Shown here one piece after another: positions 24,939 through 33,921 of a stretch of DNA of 64,000 nt. A model generated the notes under the pieces. The model saw only the letters and a list, made by a program, of their open reading frames with translations. It was not told where the DNA came from and ran no database searches. Source of the DNA: Flavobacteriales bacterium (GTDB taxonomy: Bacteria; Bacteroidota; Bacteroidia; Flavobacteriales_C; GCA-002722245); contig CANFBW010000012.1 of the NCBI GenBank assembly GCA_947444925.1, positions 1 to 64,000 on the forward strand, in the 5' to 3' direction. How positions within the stretch are numbered: the stretch's first letter is position 1; each line of letters begins with the position of its first letter. The translations under genes and the position numbers were made by a program.

Positions 24939-25643
24939 ATGAAAAAAGAAGCCGCAGGAAATTGTTCGACTTGTAGAAATCAGTCGTGTTTAATCAAGAA
25001 AAATTACGGCGCCCACAACTATGATGTGGTGCAAGAAAATCACATTGTTATCGAATGCAAAAAAGGACAATCCTTTATCATTGAAGGTGCTCCTGTTCAC
25101 GGAATGTATTTTGTTTATTCTGGAAAGGCCAAAGTCACGAAATCTGGCTACCACGGCAAAGAACAAATTCTGCGCTTGGCTGCAGAGGGAGATATCATTG
25201 GTTTGCGCGGTTACAATCACCGCAAGGTATATCCAATTGCAGCAACTGCTTGGGAAGCAACTACCTTGTGCTACTTTCCAAATAAATTTTTCACGCAAGA
25301 GTTGCAAACGCACCATACTTTGGCTTATGAGTTGATGCTTTTTTACGCTGAGGAATTGGATAAAACAGAAGAACGCGTGAAGAAATTTGCGCAAATGACT
25401 GTTCGTGAAAAGGTAGTGGACGCATTGCTCAATATTTACGATCGTTTTGGACAAGATGAAGTAGGTTTGAAATTATTGCTTTCGCGCAGTGATCTTGCCA
25501 ACCTTGCCGGTACCAACAGCGAACAGGTGATTAGGGTATTGATGACTTTGAAAAATGAAAAAAATATCAACTGTGAAGGCAAAAATATTTTTCTCGATAA
25601 AATTGACGTCTTGCGTAAAGAAGTGAGAGAGTATAATTATTAA
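24939..25643 (+). CDS. Crp/Fnr-family regulator with FNR-like cysteines (copy 1)
   Basis: 234 residues; last gene of the nitrate/Moco operon. Cyclic-nucleotide-type beta-roll (GQSFIIEGAPVHGMYFVYSG, then GDIIG), long dimer helix, and C-terminal winged helix (SRSDLANLAGTNSEQVIRVL; the E-x3-R of the FNR recognition helix is kept). The N-terminus carries Cys9-x2-Cys12-x4-Cys17, and Cys111 (TTLCYFPNKFF) sits where E. coli FNR has Cys122 (MVCEIPFETL). That is a plausible [4Fe-4S] oxygen- or NO-sensing set. Cys40 is also shared with copy 2. It probably controls the nitrate operons; the ligand and targets are inferred. A 213-bp element is inserted immediately after its stop codon. Confidence 0.88.
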   Translation: MKKEAAGNCSTCRNQSCLIKKNYGAHNYDVVQENHIVIECKKGQSFIIEGAPVHGMYFVYSGKAKVTKSGYHGKEQILRLAAEGDIIGLRGYNHRKVYPIAATAWEATTLCYFPNKFFTQELQTHHTLAYELMLFYAEELDKTEERVKKFAQMTVREKVVDALLNIYDRFGQDEVGLKLLLSRSDLANLAGTNSEQVIRVLMTLKNEKNINCEGKNIFLDKIDVLRKEVREYNY

Positions 25644-25856
25644 ATGATTATCCGCAATTGTACCAGACTTGTGACAGAAGTGGCGCTAGATCCTTCAAAG
25701 ACCGAAACTTCGTTTCTCCTCTTAATCTCAAATCTCAGGAAGACAATCATTCTCGAAAAACCTATGTGGAAAATCGTTTGCATTTGTCCTCCTGAGGTAC
25801 TCCGAAGGATCTATCGCCCTAAACATAAATCTACTGGTACGATTCCGGATAATCAT
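25644..25856 (+). mobile_element. 213-bp nested-palindrome insertion element (MITE-like), copy 1
   Basis: Begins ATGATTATCCG and ends CGGATAATCAT, with 23-bp imperfect terminal inverted repeats (21/23 matching). Perfect 8-bp direct repeats ATTATTAA flank it (25636-25643 and 25857-25864), as expected of a target-site duplication; the left one contains the TAA stop of the upstream regulator gene. Inside are a second inverted repeat ending GATCCTTC / GAAGGATC and a third, CAGGAAGAC / GTCCTCCTG, around a core of about 60 nt. No transposase is encoded. Most of the 312-nt gap up to the GH16 gene is this element. Confidence 0.85.
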
Positions 25857-25905
25857 ATTATTAATATTCTTCCTGTATTGATGTAATTGTGCTGATTGGT
25901 GTAAA

Positions 25906-25938
25906 CAAAAAAACCTGTCGTTTTCGACAGGTTTTTTT
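25906..25938. terminator. Bidirectional terminator between converging operons
   Basis: Stem AACCTGTCG (25912-25920), TTTT loop, CGACAGGTT (25925-25933), with A-run and T-run flanks. It can end both the plus-strand nitrate/Moco operon and the minus-strand GH16 gene. Confidence 0.88.
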
Positions 25939-25955
25939 GTTTGTCACAACTTTTT

Positions 25956-28943
25956 TTATTCAATTTTCACGATGCGTATATTGCTTTTTTGATCGAGGTA
26001 TTGTGCTTCAACGAAATACATTCCCTGCGCTAAATTTTTTCCAAATACAATATTTTCATTGCTATTGAAATCATTGCCCTCAAAAACAAGAGCACCTTTG
26101 TAGTCGTAGATCTTGATCGCTACTTTTTCGTTTTGCGCATGCTCGAATCGCAAAATTGTTTCGTTGTAAAAAGGATTTGGAAAAGCGCTGGCCGGTGTGT
26201 TGCTATTTACTTCAATGATGCGGTCGTGATACAGCGCCGAACAATTATTGCCGATGCCTATCCAGTCTATGGTCACTGAGCCTGCAAAGGAGCTGTTGTA
26301 CACCGCGTTTTTTCCAGTGATTGGATAGGTGTGGTAGCCGGGATTTAAATTAAATAGTAGTTTGCTAACATTACTGCTGTCCACTGATCCAGATGGATTG
26401 CCATTTGTGTTTTTAAAATGCTTGCTGAAATCTATGGTGAATGTTTGGTAGCTGGTTGTGAGTTCTAAATCAAGTGCTGTGTAATTGTCAGCAGCCATGT
26501 TGGCGCCATCTTGCATGGTCATACGCAATAATACATTAGACGAAGCTTTGGCTGTTATTTTTGCAATCGCGGCATACGACGAACATGAAAAATCAATTGG
26601 CATGGCAGTGCTTCCGTCGTTTAGGCTATAGCTAAAGCTGTCCCATTCTTGATGGCCGTTAGCAGATACTTTCCATGAATGATTGCTTTCTGTATGCGTA
26701 AATGCACTTGGCGTGGGAGACATCCATTTAACGCTGTTGTCGCTGAATTCGTCGCTAAACAAACACGAGGTAGGTTGAGGTCCAACGGTAACGTAGTTGA
26801 TTTTTGTTTTGCTGCTGTTTGGACTGCTTCCGCCGATGGTAAGTGAAATGGTTTTACTGCCACTAGCACTGTATTGCACTTGCACAGGTCCAGCGCTTGT
26901 TGAGCTTGCTGGATTTGCACCTGCACCAAAATTCCATAGGTAGGTTTCGCCGCCCAATTTACCGGCGGTTAAATCGGTGAAGGTGATGGACGAGTTTAAA
27001 CAAGTATTGATTTTGTTGGCTGAGAAATCAACTGTCAATGGGCAATTTCCACTCAGTGAAATTGCCAATGTTTTGGTGCTGCCTGAACACAATGCGCCAT
27101 TGATTTCTGTAACAGTGATATCGCCACTATTAATAACAAAGTCGACTGTAATGGCTTTGCTTCCTTGCCCAGAAACAATGGTGGCACCCGCTGGAACCGT
27201 CCATGTAAAAGTAGATCCTGTTGAGCCTGTTACTGAATATGCTGCGCCTTTTAAGTTAAGGCATGTACTTGCTGGTCCACTGATGGCTGAAGTGGCAGGC
27301 GTGCTACCTTGTGCTTTAAGATTATCAAAATAATATTGATGGTTGGTATAACTGTTTGGATTAAATAGCATTTGCATTTTGTCAACATCGCTGCCGTTTA
27401 AAGTCGGGTCAGGTGTTGCCAACCAACTAAAAGTAAGTGTTGTCCAGGTATTGCTTGCTCCAGTTTTTGCAGTGTATTGACTGTGTATGCCGTTGGGATA
27501 GCCCTGTGGTGATTTTGCACTGTTGAGAAATTCAATGGTGATTGATGTTCCTGACGGCGCGCTACTGCGCACATCCATTGTGAATTTGCGCACGCCGGTT
27601 TTAAAATCGTCAGGATTTCCTACTTTAAATGAGGTGAAGGAAAGTACGTCGTATTGCACACCTGCATTGCGCGAATAGGATGCACAGGTAGCAGAGGAAT
27701 TGCTTCCGCCTGCACCTGGATTATTGCTATTGTTGCTGTATGAACCATCTGAATTGTTGCTGCCCAGATTACTGTTGTTTTCAAAATCACTGATGATTAG
27801 CGAGCAGGTATTGGTGATTGCTTTTACTGGGAATGAAACGTTTACTGGACTGCATGCATTGGCATTGCCATTGCCATCGGCATCAATGATCACCGATACA
27901 TTTGCTGACAATGGAGCGTTGTATGCTACGCTGATTGTTTTGCTTCCTTGTCCGCTTAAAATACTTGCGCCTATTGGTACCGACCAAGAATAAGTAGCGC
28001 TAGGTCCGGCATCGCTTGCGCTGTAGCTTTGTGTTTCGCCAACAAAAGAAATTTTTGGTCCTGTTACAGAAAGTGGGGAGCCGTTGCTGTACACGCGAAC
28101 ATAATCCACATACATTGAAACAGGGTAGTCGGCATTTACAGGCACAGCATTTCCGGTGTATGATCCACCGACAGCGAGGTTTAAAATCAAGAAGAAATCT
28201 TTTGCATCAAAAGGCCAGTCACTGGATTTCGCACCGGTGGAGCCTATGGTGGTAGGTGTGTGGGTTGCTGTGACAACACCATCTACAGAGAAAATAATTT
28301 TTGCGGGTGACCAATCTACGGCATATACATGATAGTCGAGTGACCAGTCGGTGCCTGTATTGTAACTGTTGTAGTTGTATTGGTGATTGCCACAAGGGGT
28401 ACAGTAATAATGCACCGTTTGCGTTGCGTTTTTTGGTGTTTTGTTTTGGGTTTCCATAACATCGATTTCACCGCCGTAAGGCCAAGTGCCACTTGTAGGT
28501 AGCATCCAGAAGGCTGGCCAAATGGCAGAGGTGGATGGTACTTTGATGCGTGCTTCATAGCGCCCATATTTCCAAGATTGTTTGCCAACGGTTTCGATTT
28601 TACCCGATGTGAAGTCGCTGCCTGAATTGTTGTAATTCACTTGTCGACGTGCAGTGAGTACTAAATTGCCGCCAGTGACATTTACATTGTTGGTGCTGTT
28701 GGTATAATATTGTCTTTCTCCGTTTCCAAATCCGCATCCCGATGAACCGTTGCAACCATTGCCTATTACATAGGACCAGTTGTTGGTGTTGAGTACTGAT
28801 CCGTCAAATTCATCTGACCATACAAGGTTGTTGCATTGTGAAAATGATTGATGAGAAAGGAGTGTTAGCAAAGTAAAAGAAAATGTTTTGCACCATTTTT
28901 TTGTACTTTCTAAGTTGATTTTGTTGAGTACTTGTTCTTTCAT
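25956..28943 (-). CDS. Secreted GH16 beta-glucanase (laminarinase-like) with PKD and binding modules and T9SS type A tail
   Basis: 995 residues. Long n-region then a hydrophobic signal segment ending SFSQ at about 36. Residues about 40-290 form a GH16 jelly roll: WSDEFDG, SGKIETVGKQSWKYG, WPAFWMLP and the catalytic EIDVME (Glu159, Asp161, Glu164). The bulged ExDxxE form is that of laminarinases, so beta-1,3- or mixed-linkage glucan is the likely substrate. Next are a PKD-like module, a carbohydrate-binding-like beta-sandwich (about 385-555), further PKD modules (TYLWNFGAGANP), another beta-sandwich, and a type A tail (ASAFPNPFYNETILRFEH ... GMYFVEA). It lies between the two nitrate operons and is not obviously related to them. 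Confidence 0.9.
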   Translation of the reverse strand: MKEQVLNKINLESTKKWCKTFSFTLLTLLSHQSFSQCNNLVWSDEFDGSVLNTNNWSYVIGNGCNGSSGCGFGNGERQYYTNSTNNVNVTGGNLVLTARRQVNYNNSGSDFTSGKIETVGKQSWKYGRYEARIKVPSTSAIWPAFWMLPTSGTWPYGGEIDVMETQNKTPKNATQTVHYYCTPCGNHQYNYNSYNTGTDWSLDYHVYAVDWSPAKIIFSVDGVVTATHTPTTIGSTGAKSSDWPFDAKDFFLILNLAVGGSYTGNAVPVNADYPVSMYVDYVRVYSNGSPLSVTGPKISFVGETQSYSASDAGPSATYSWSVPIGASILSGQGSKTISVAYNAPLSANVSVIIDADGNGNANACSPVNVSFPVKAITNTCSLIISDFENNSNLGSNNSDGSYSNNSNNPGAGGSNSSATCASYSRNAGVQYDVLSFTSFKVGNPDDFKTGVRKFTMDVRSSAPSGTSITIEFLNSAKSPQGYPNGIHSQYTAKTGASNTWTTLTFSWLATPDPTLNGSDVDKMQMLFNPNSYTNHQYYFDNLKAQGSTPATSAISGPASTCLNLKGAAYSVTGSTGSTFTWTVPAGATIVSGQGSKAITVDFVINSGDITVTEINGALCSGSTKTLAISLSGNCPLTVDFSANKINTCLNSSITFTDLTAGKLGGETYLWNFGAGANPASSTSAGPVQVQYSASGSKTISLTIGGSSPNSSKTKINYVTVGPQPTSCLFSDEFSDNSVKWMSPTPSAFTHTESNHSWKVSANGHQEWDSFSYSLNDGSTAMPIDFSCSSYAAIAKITAKASSNVLLRMTMQDGANMAADNYTALDLELTTSYQTFTIDFSKHFKNTNGNPSGSVDSSNVSKLLFNLNPGYHTYPITGKNAVYNSSFAGSVTIDWIGIGNNCSALYHDRIIEVNSNTPASAFPNPFYNETILRFEHAQNEKVAIKIYDYKGALVFEGNDFNSNENIVFGKNLAQGMYFVEAQYLDQKSNIRIVKIE

Positions 28944-29384
28944 AGCAGGGGTATTGGTTTGGGGTTTTATTTTGGGTTTGTGAATTTAAATTGCGTTTTG
29001 ATCTCAATAGTGTGAACGTATAAAATTCTTGTTTTCAATGTGTTGGCGTAATTGGAAAAAATCGTACACGCGCTTGCGTAGCACTTTAATTATTTGCACA
29101 ATAGAATTTGTATCTGATATTTTCATATCAATTTGCTTTAGTGCCATCAAACATGGCGGTTAATAAAAGTATTTGTGAATTGTGTTTTTGCGGGAAATCA
29201 ATGTATGTGTAAAGCGAAGTTTTGCTGACTTTACATTTTGATGTTCCTGAGTCGAGGACTTAAGGTGGGAATTATTTTTGAATAGGCAAAATAAAAACGC
29301 ACTGAAAGCAGTGCGTTTTATTTTTTTGATGTATGCTTTTATTTGATAGATTTTTTTTTGCAAACAGCTGCTGTAGAAATGCAG
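28944..29384. other. Intergenic region (441 nt) upstream of the GH16 gene
   Basis: Holds the GH16 promoter on the minus strand and, at 29294-29319, the terminator of the next minus-strand gene. I found no credible small gene or promoter pair in the rest of this AT-rich sequence. Confidence 0.4.
29294..29319 (-). terminator. Intrinsic terminator of the beta-barrel protein gene
   Basis: Stem AAAACGCACTG (29294-29304), AAAG loop, CAGTGCGTTTT (29309-29319). On the minus strand a T-rich run follows. It lies 66 nt beyond the stop of the gene at 29385-29972. Confidence 0.85.
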
Positions 29385-29972
29385 TTATTTCGTTTCTTCT
29401 TTTTTAGTGGTTTCTGTACTGAATTTGTAAACGACGCTAAATGCTAAGCCACTTGTTGAGAAACCAGAGCTGATACCTGCTAAAGTTTTACCTGAAAGAG
29501 CTCCCACAGATGCACTGATGCTTGGTATTGCCTCAAGGTTAATGTACATTTTAGGTGAAAGGTCATATTGCAAACCCAGCACATAGCCGAGTCCGAGCAT
29601 AAAGGTTGCATTGCTGTTTAAAGAGTAGGCCATCAATGAAAAAGCAGGTTCGAAACCGTGGATGAATTGCAGATTGGGAGCAATATTTTTTCTTTTTTCT
29701 GTACCAATGGCAAATTGAGCGTTGAACTGACCCTGTGTAGAGCCTCCTAATGTTGATAATCCAATATTCGCAGCGCCCAAGCGGTATCTTCTGAATTTAT
29801 TTTCGGCTTTTTGTGTTTTGTACACGAAGTCAAATGAACTAAGGTCAGAGAAGCGCACACCTACTTCTCTGTTTTGAACTTGTGCATTGCTGTTTGTTGC
29901 CATAAATAAAGAAAGTGCTAAGCTCCATTTTGTCATTGCACGAAGTCTTGTAAAAAATGTTTTTGATTTCAT
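29385..29972 (-). CDS. Predicted outer-membrane beta-barrel protein, function unknown
   Basis: 195 residues. Signal peptide 1-30 (RLRAMTKWSLALSLFMATNSNAQ). The mature part alternates aromatic and small residues in short amphipathic strands (EVGVRFSDLSSFDFVYK; MLGLGYVLGLQYDL; GLAFSVVYKFS), as in small outer-membrane barrels of this phylum, and ends in charged residues (TETTKKEETK). I do not recognise a specific family. It is divergent from the nitrate porin gene, with about 300 nt between them. Confidence 0.7.
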   Translation of the reverse strand: MKSKTFFTRLRAMTKWSLALSLFMATNSNAQVQNREVGVRFSDLSSFDFVYKTQKAENKFRRYRLGAANIGLSTLGGSTQGQFNAQFAIGTEKRKNIAPNLQFIHGFEPAFSLMAYSLNSNATFMLGLGYVLGLQYDLSPKMYINLEAIPSISASVGALSGKTLAGISSGFSTSGLAFSVVYKFSTETTKKEETK

Positions 29973-30104
29973 TTGTTCGTTTCAATTTAAGTTTAGGTTT
30001 ATTGATGCTTTGTGCACCAAATTTTTTCAACTGCTGTTTGTAGCAAAGAGCTTGTTATTATGGTTTGTAGCTAATAAATAGACTAAATTATTTAAGGATA
30101 ATAT

Positions 30105-30118
30105 CTGCCATTTGGCAG
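30105..30118. promoter_or_regulatory. Palindrome upstream of the nitrate porin operon
   Basis: CTGCC-ATTT-GGCAG: perfect arms in the 5-4-5 layout of Crp/Fnr sites, though the half-site differs from the nirB palindrome. It lies about 66 bp upstream of the -33 element, further than usual for an activator. Low certainty. Confidence 0.3.
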
Positions 30119-30183
30119 TTAAATTCACTTCAAATGCAGTCTTTTATTTTGTGAATTAACATTCTGTATACTGCATCCTGTCA

Positions 30184-30214
30184 TTGAATTCGCGTGCCTC
30201 TCCTCATAACTTTG
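30184..30214 (+). promoter_or_regulatory. Predicted Bacteroidota promoter of the porin-nrt operon
   Basis: TTG (30184-30186), 20 nt, then TAACTTTG (30207-30214), a good match to the phylum consensus. It would give a leader of about 48 nt before the porin ATG at 30269. Confidence 0.6.
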
Positions 30215-30268
30215 TTTCATCAAATCGATCGAAAGTAAAGTACCTATTATAAACTAAAACCGAAGAAG

Positions 30269-31657
30269 ATGAAAAAAAGATTACTGATTTTAGCCACGGC
30301 TTGGTTGAGCATTGTTTCAACTGCGACAGTGCAAGCGCAATTGACAGCTGGTGCACAAATTCGAACAAGAGGTGAATACCGCAACGGACAAGGGACGTTG
30401 TTGAGTAAAAATGCAAACATTTATCCCGATTATTTTATTTCGCAACGAACACGAATGTTTGCTGGATACACAGGATATCGTTTTAAAACTTACGCTTCGA
30501 TTCAAGATGTGAGGGTTTGGGGACAAGATTCATCAACCATAAACAGAACCACATCGGGATTGCTGAATGGCATTTTAGTAAATGAGGCTTGGGGTGAGAT
30601 CATGTTAAATGACACTGCGCCGAAAAGTAAAATTGAAAATTTGTCACTAAAAATTGGTCGACAAGAAATTGCTTACGATGACCAAAAAATTCTAGGATCG
30701 TTGGATTGGTTGCAGCAAGCGCGTAGGCATGATGCAGCGGTGCTGAAATTCTCAAACAAAGGATGGACCGCTGATTTGGGGGCGGCCTACAATCAAAATG
30801 CAGAAAGCGGCAAGGATATTTCCTACAATGGAAGTCCCTCTTCATACGCTGCCGGCACAAATGCCATTGGCACCATGTACAAATCAATGCAGTATTTGTA
30901 TTTAGGTAAAAAGTTTTTCTTTGGTGATGCCTCTTTACTTTGTTTTAAAGATGACTTTAGTAAATATACCAAACCTAGTGCGGCGTCTCCAATAAAAAAT
31001 TACGGTAATGCCGTATGGAGCAGAATCACCACAGGTGCATATATCAACGCTACTATTAAAAGAAGATTGTTGGTGACAGCTTCGTATTATCACCAAATGG
31101 GACAAGACAAAGATGGTGTGACAATGGATGCAAACTTGGTATCGATCACCACTTCCATGCAACTTGGAAGAAAATTGTTTGTTGGACCAGGAGTGGATTA
31201 TTTATCTGGAAACGACGGCACAAAAGCACTTACGGCAAGTTCTACCAATCAACGTTTTGACCCCTTGTATGGCACGCCTCACAAATTTTGGGGAACGATG
31301 GATTATTTCTACGTAGCTAGCGGTTCAGGCAAACAAGGTTTGGTAGATATGTTTTTTAAAATCAAATACAATCTTAAAGACAATCTGACTTTGTTGCTCG
31401 ATGTGCATGGATTTGAAGTGGCCAATACTTTGTCGAATGGTAAAGGAGGAGCACAAAATCCTTACTTGGGAACCGAAGTTGATTTCACACTAAAATACAA
31501 TATGACAAAAATCATCAATATAGAAGCAGGTTACTCGTACATGGCGGCAACAAATTCAATGGCGTCAGCGCAAGTTAAAAATGTTGCAAACCCTAATTTG
31601 AGTGCGTCTTGGGCCTATGTTATGGTGTCAATCAAACCTAATTTTTTAGCGAAATAA
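30269..31657 (+). CDS. Outer-membrane porin of the alginate-export family, probable nitrate porin
   Basis: 462 residues. Signal peptide 1-23 (TATVQAQ). The body has the features of the alginate_exp beta-barrel family: QIRTRGEYRNGQG at the start, YFISQRTRMFAGY, LSLKIGRQEIAYDDQKILG, WLQQARRHDAAVLKF, and repeated amphipathic strands to the end. It is the first gene of a plus-strand group with nrtA, nrtB and nrtD, 27 nt before nrtA. That context suggests it lets nitrate or nitrite across the outer membrane; the alginate name is only the family label. Confidence 0.82.
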   Translation: MKKRLLILATAWLSIVSTATVQAQLTAGAQIRTRGEYRNGQGTLLSKNANIYPDYFISQRTRMFAGYTGYRFKTYASIQDVRVWGQDSSTINRTTSGLLNGILVNEAWGEIMLNDTAPKSKIENLSLKIGRQEIAYDDQKILGSLDWLQQARRHDAAVLKFSNKGWTADLGAAYNQNAESGKDISYNGSPSSYAAGTNAIGTMYKSMQYLYLGKKFFFGDASLLCFKDDFSKYTKPSAASPIKNYGNAVWSRITTGAYINATIKRRLLVTASYYHQMGQDKDGVTMDANLVSITTSMQLGRKLFVGPGVDYLSGNDGTKALTASSTNQRFDPLYGTPHKFWGTMDYFYVASGSGKQGLVDMFFKIKYNLKDNLTLLLDVHGFEVANTLSNGKGGAQNPYLGTEVDFTLKYNMTKIINIEAGYSYMAATNSMASAQVKNVANPNLSASWAYVMVSIKPNFLAK

Positions 31658-31684
31658 TAGATCAGCTCATCAACAATTAATCTT

Positions 31685-32914
31685 ATGAAAATGAAAAAAA
31701 TAGTAAATAAAATAAAAGCAAAAATCACCACCAAGGCGTGGGCGTTAATGCTGCTAACAACAAGTGCTTTATCTGTAGAAGCATCCGAACCTGTTAAGTT
31801 GGGATTTATTCCGCTCACCGACTGTTCGCCAATTGTGATGGCAAAAGAATTGGGCCTGTTTAAAAAATATGGTGTTGAAGTGATTGTTACGAAAGAAGCT
31901 TCGTGGGCCAATGTGCGTGATAAAATATTAACTGGTGAATTGGATGGCGCACACTGTTTGTTCTCTATGCCTTTCTCAGTGTACACAGGTGTTGGAGGTA
32001 AAGCCGGATCTGAAATGAAAATTGCAATGATGCTCAATGTAAACGGTCAGGCAATTACTTTGTCAAATGACTTTTGCGGCAAAGTAGGATTTCGTCAAAT
32101 GAACAAAGTAGCACCGGTGGTAGCTGCTAAATTGAAAGCTGAAAGAGAAGTGACTTTTGCGATGACTTTTCCTGGTGGAACGCATGATTTGTGGTTGCGC
32201 AACTGGATGGCGATTGCAGGTGTGAGCCAAAAAACATCAAAAATTATCACCATTCCACCACCGCAAATGGTAGCGAATATGAAAGTTGGAAACATGGATG
32301 GATATTGCGTTGGTGAACCATGGGGAGGTGTAGCGGTGAAGCAAGGAATTGGATTTACACAAATTGCTTCTCAAGACATTTGGAAAGATCATCCTGAAAA
32401 AGCACTCGTGGTAAACAAAGACTTTAGCGTGCAACGCAGAGAAGATTTGAAGAAAGTAATGATGGCTATTTTAGAGGCATGTATTTGGTTAGACAATCCT
32501 GCCAATCGTAAAAAAGCAGCGGCCATCATAGGTAAAGCGCCTTATGTTAACGCTCCTGCCGATGTTATTGAATCTCGTTTGATGGGTAATTATGATTTGG
32601 GATGCAGTCAAGGGATTCAGGTTTATGCAAAAGATTACATGTTGTTTCACAAAGGCGGCATGGTGAATTTTCCTCGTAAATCATATGGCATTTGGGCGAT
32701 GGCACAATACGTAAGATTCGGAATGCTAGATGAAATTCCGAATTACAAAGCGATAGCAGATAAATTGATTTTACAGGACTTGTACAAAGAGGTTGCTGCA
32801 GCAATGAAGGTGAAAGTACCAGACGACGATATGAAGCCTTTCGCACTCACTTTGGATAAAACGGTTTTTGATCCACTGAATCCAGCTGCGTATTTGAAAG
32901 TAGCTACTAAATAG
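31685..32914 (+). CDS. nrtA: Nitrate ABC transporter substrate-binding protein
   Basis: 409 residues with a signal sequence (AWALMLLTTSALSVEA). NrtA/CmpA-type binding protein: VKLGFIPLTDCSPIVMAKELGLFKKYG at its start, DGAHCLFSMPF, TFPGGTHDLWLRNW, and GYCVGEPWG, all family hallmarks. There is no lipobox Cys at the cleavage site, so it is probably free in the periplasm (or in the intermembrane space) rather than lipid-anchored as in cyanobacteria. Binds nitrate/nitrite and delivers it to NrtB. Confidence 0.92.
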   Translation: MKMKKIVNKIKAKITTKAWALMLLTTSALSVEASEPVKLGFIPLTDCSPIVMAKELGLFKKYGVEVIVTKEASWANVRDKILTGELDGAHCLFSMPFSVYTGVGGKAGSEMKIAMMLNVNGQAITLSNDFCGKVGFRQMNKVAPVVAAKLKAEREVTFAMTFPGGTHDLWLRNWMAIAGVSQKTSKIITIPPPQMVANMKVGNMDGYCVGEPWGGVAVKQGIGFTQIASQDIWKDHPEKALVVNKDFSVQRREDLKKVMMAILEACIWLDNPANRKKAAAIIGKAPYVNAPADVIESRLMGNYDLGCSQGIQVYAKDYMLFHKGGMVNFPRKSYGIWAMAQYVRFGMLDEIPNYKAIADKLILQDLYKEVAAAMKVKVPDDDMKPFALTLDKTVFDPLNPAAYLKVATK

Positions 32915-32942
32915 AAAAAAAATAATGCTTACATAAAAGGAG

Positions 32943-32973
32943 GGTGGTGCAAAAGGATGGAGGTGGCGCCACC
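32943..32973 (+). promoter_or_regulatory. GC-rich stem-loop between nrtA and nrtB
   Basis: Contains the perfect 12-bp palindrome GGTGGCGCCACC (32962-32973). GGTGGTGC (32943-32950) can also pair with GCGCCACC (32966-32973), with one G-U pair, so two folds compete. It stands out in an AT-rich operon. It may protect the 3' end of the nrtA message or attenuate read-through, giving more binding protein than membrane parts. A T-rich stretch follows at 32976. Confidence 0.5.
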
Positions 32974-33018
32974 ACTTTTTACAAAAGAAAAATAGTCAAC
33001 ACATTAAATTTAGATGAA

Positions 33019-33900
33019 ATGTCAGAAACTGAAACATTAACAATGACGGAAAGCGAAAACGTAGAAAGTGCAATTCCATTAAAAGAAGAAACACAAAAAG
33101 AGAATAAGATGAAATATTATTTATCTATAGTTATTGATAAAAGTAAATCGCTCTTCTTTGCCTGTATTGGTTTGTTGCTCTTTGGCGGGTTTTGGAGTTT
33201 TATGAGTAGCTATACTGAAAATGAATTGCCTGGACCAGTTGCCACATTAACAGTGATGCAAGAAATGTTGAGTGATCCGTTTTACGATTATGGACCTAAC
33301 GACAAAGGCATTGGGTTGTTGTTGGTGGCCTCTGTAGGTACCGTTCTTTCAGGGTTTTTAATCGGATCGGTAGTGGCGATCCCCTTGGGTATACTGATGG
33401 GTGCAAGCAAAACATTCAAACAGATTTTATATCCCTTGGTACAATTGCTAAAACCAGTTTCTCCTTTGGCATGGTTTCCAATTGGACTCGTAGTTTTTAA
33501 AGATACGGGCATGGCGACAATTTTTATCGTTTTTATTACTTCGCTATGGTCAACAGTAATCAATACTTCTTTTGGTATTGGTTCTATTCCGCAAGATCAC
33601 AAAAACGTAGCGAAGGCTTTTGGTTTTTCAAAATGGCGCTATCTCACTAAAATATTAATTCCGTTTAGTTTACCGCACATCATCACAGGTTTGCGCTTGA
33701 GTATTGGCGTAGCGTGGCTGGTGATTGTGGCAGGTGAAATGCTTTCAGGTGCATCTGGTATAGGTTTCTTTGTTTGGGACAGTTGGAATGCGTTGAGTTT
33801 AGAAAAGGTGATTTCTGCCATTCTGATTATCGGTATAGTGGGTTTGCTTTTTGACAAGCTCTTTACATTTATCGAAAACAAAGTTTCTTACAAAGCCTAA
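33019..33900 (+). CDS. nrtB: Nitrate ABC transporter permease
   Basis: 293 residues from the ATG at 33019, chosen because the stretch before it covers the intergenic stem-loop. A hydrophilic N-terminal extension of about 35 residues (Glu/Thr-rich) comes before the first membrane helix. Six or so membrane segments follow, with the EAA-loop-like sequence NVAKAFGFSKWRYLTKILIP that docks the ATPase. Family: NrtB/SsuC-type (binding-protein-dependent transport, inner membrane). Imports nitrate/nitrite with NrtA and NrtD. Confidence 0.9.
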   Translation: MSETETLTMTESENVESAIPLKEETQKENKMKYYLSIVIDKSKSLFFACIGLLLFGGFWSFMSSYTENELPGPVATLTVMQEMLSDPFYDYGPNDKGIGLLLVASVGTVLSGFLIGSVVAIPLGILMGASKTFKQILYPLVQLLKPVSPLAWFPIGLVVFKDTGMATIFIVFITSLWSTVINTSFGIGSIPQDHKNVAKAFGFSKWRYLTKILIPFSLPHIITGLRLSIGVAWLVIVAGEMLSGASGIGFFVWDSWNALSLEKVISAILIIGIVGLLFDKLFTFIENKVSYKA

Positions 33901-33921
33901 AAAAACATTTAAAAAATTATT

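Noticed and set aside
25644-25886. Plus-strand 80-codon frame just after the first FNR-type gene
   Set aside because: It coincides with the 213-bp palindromic element. A similar frame in the second copy arises only because part of the repeat lies in the same orientation. No protein family fits.
30105-30118. Palindrome CTGCC-ATTT-GGCAG as the same operator as at nirB
   Set aside because: The spacing layout matches but the half-site sequence differs and it is too far from the promoter, so I do not treat the two as one regulon signal.
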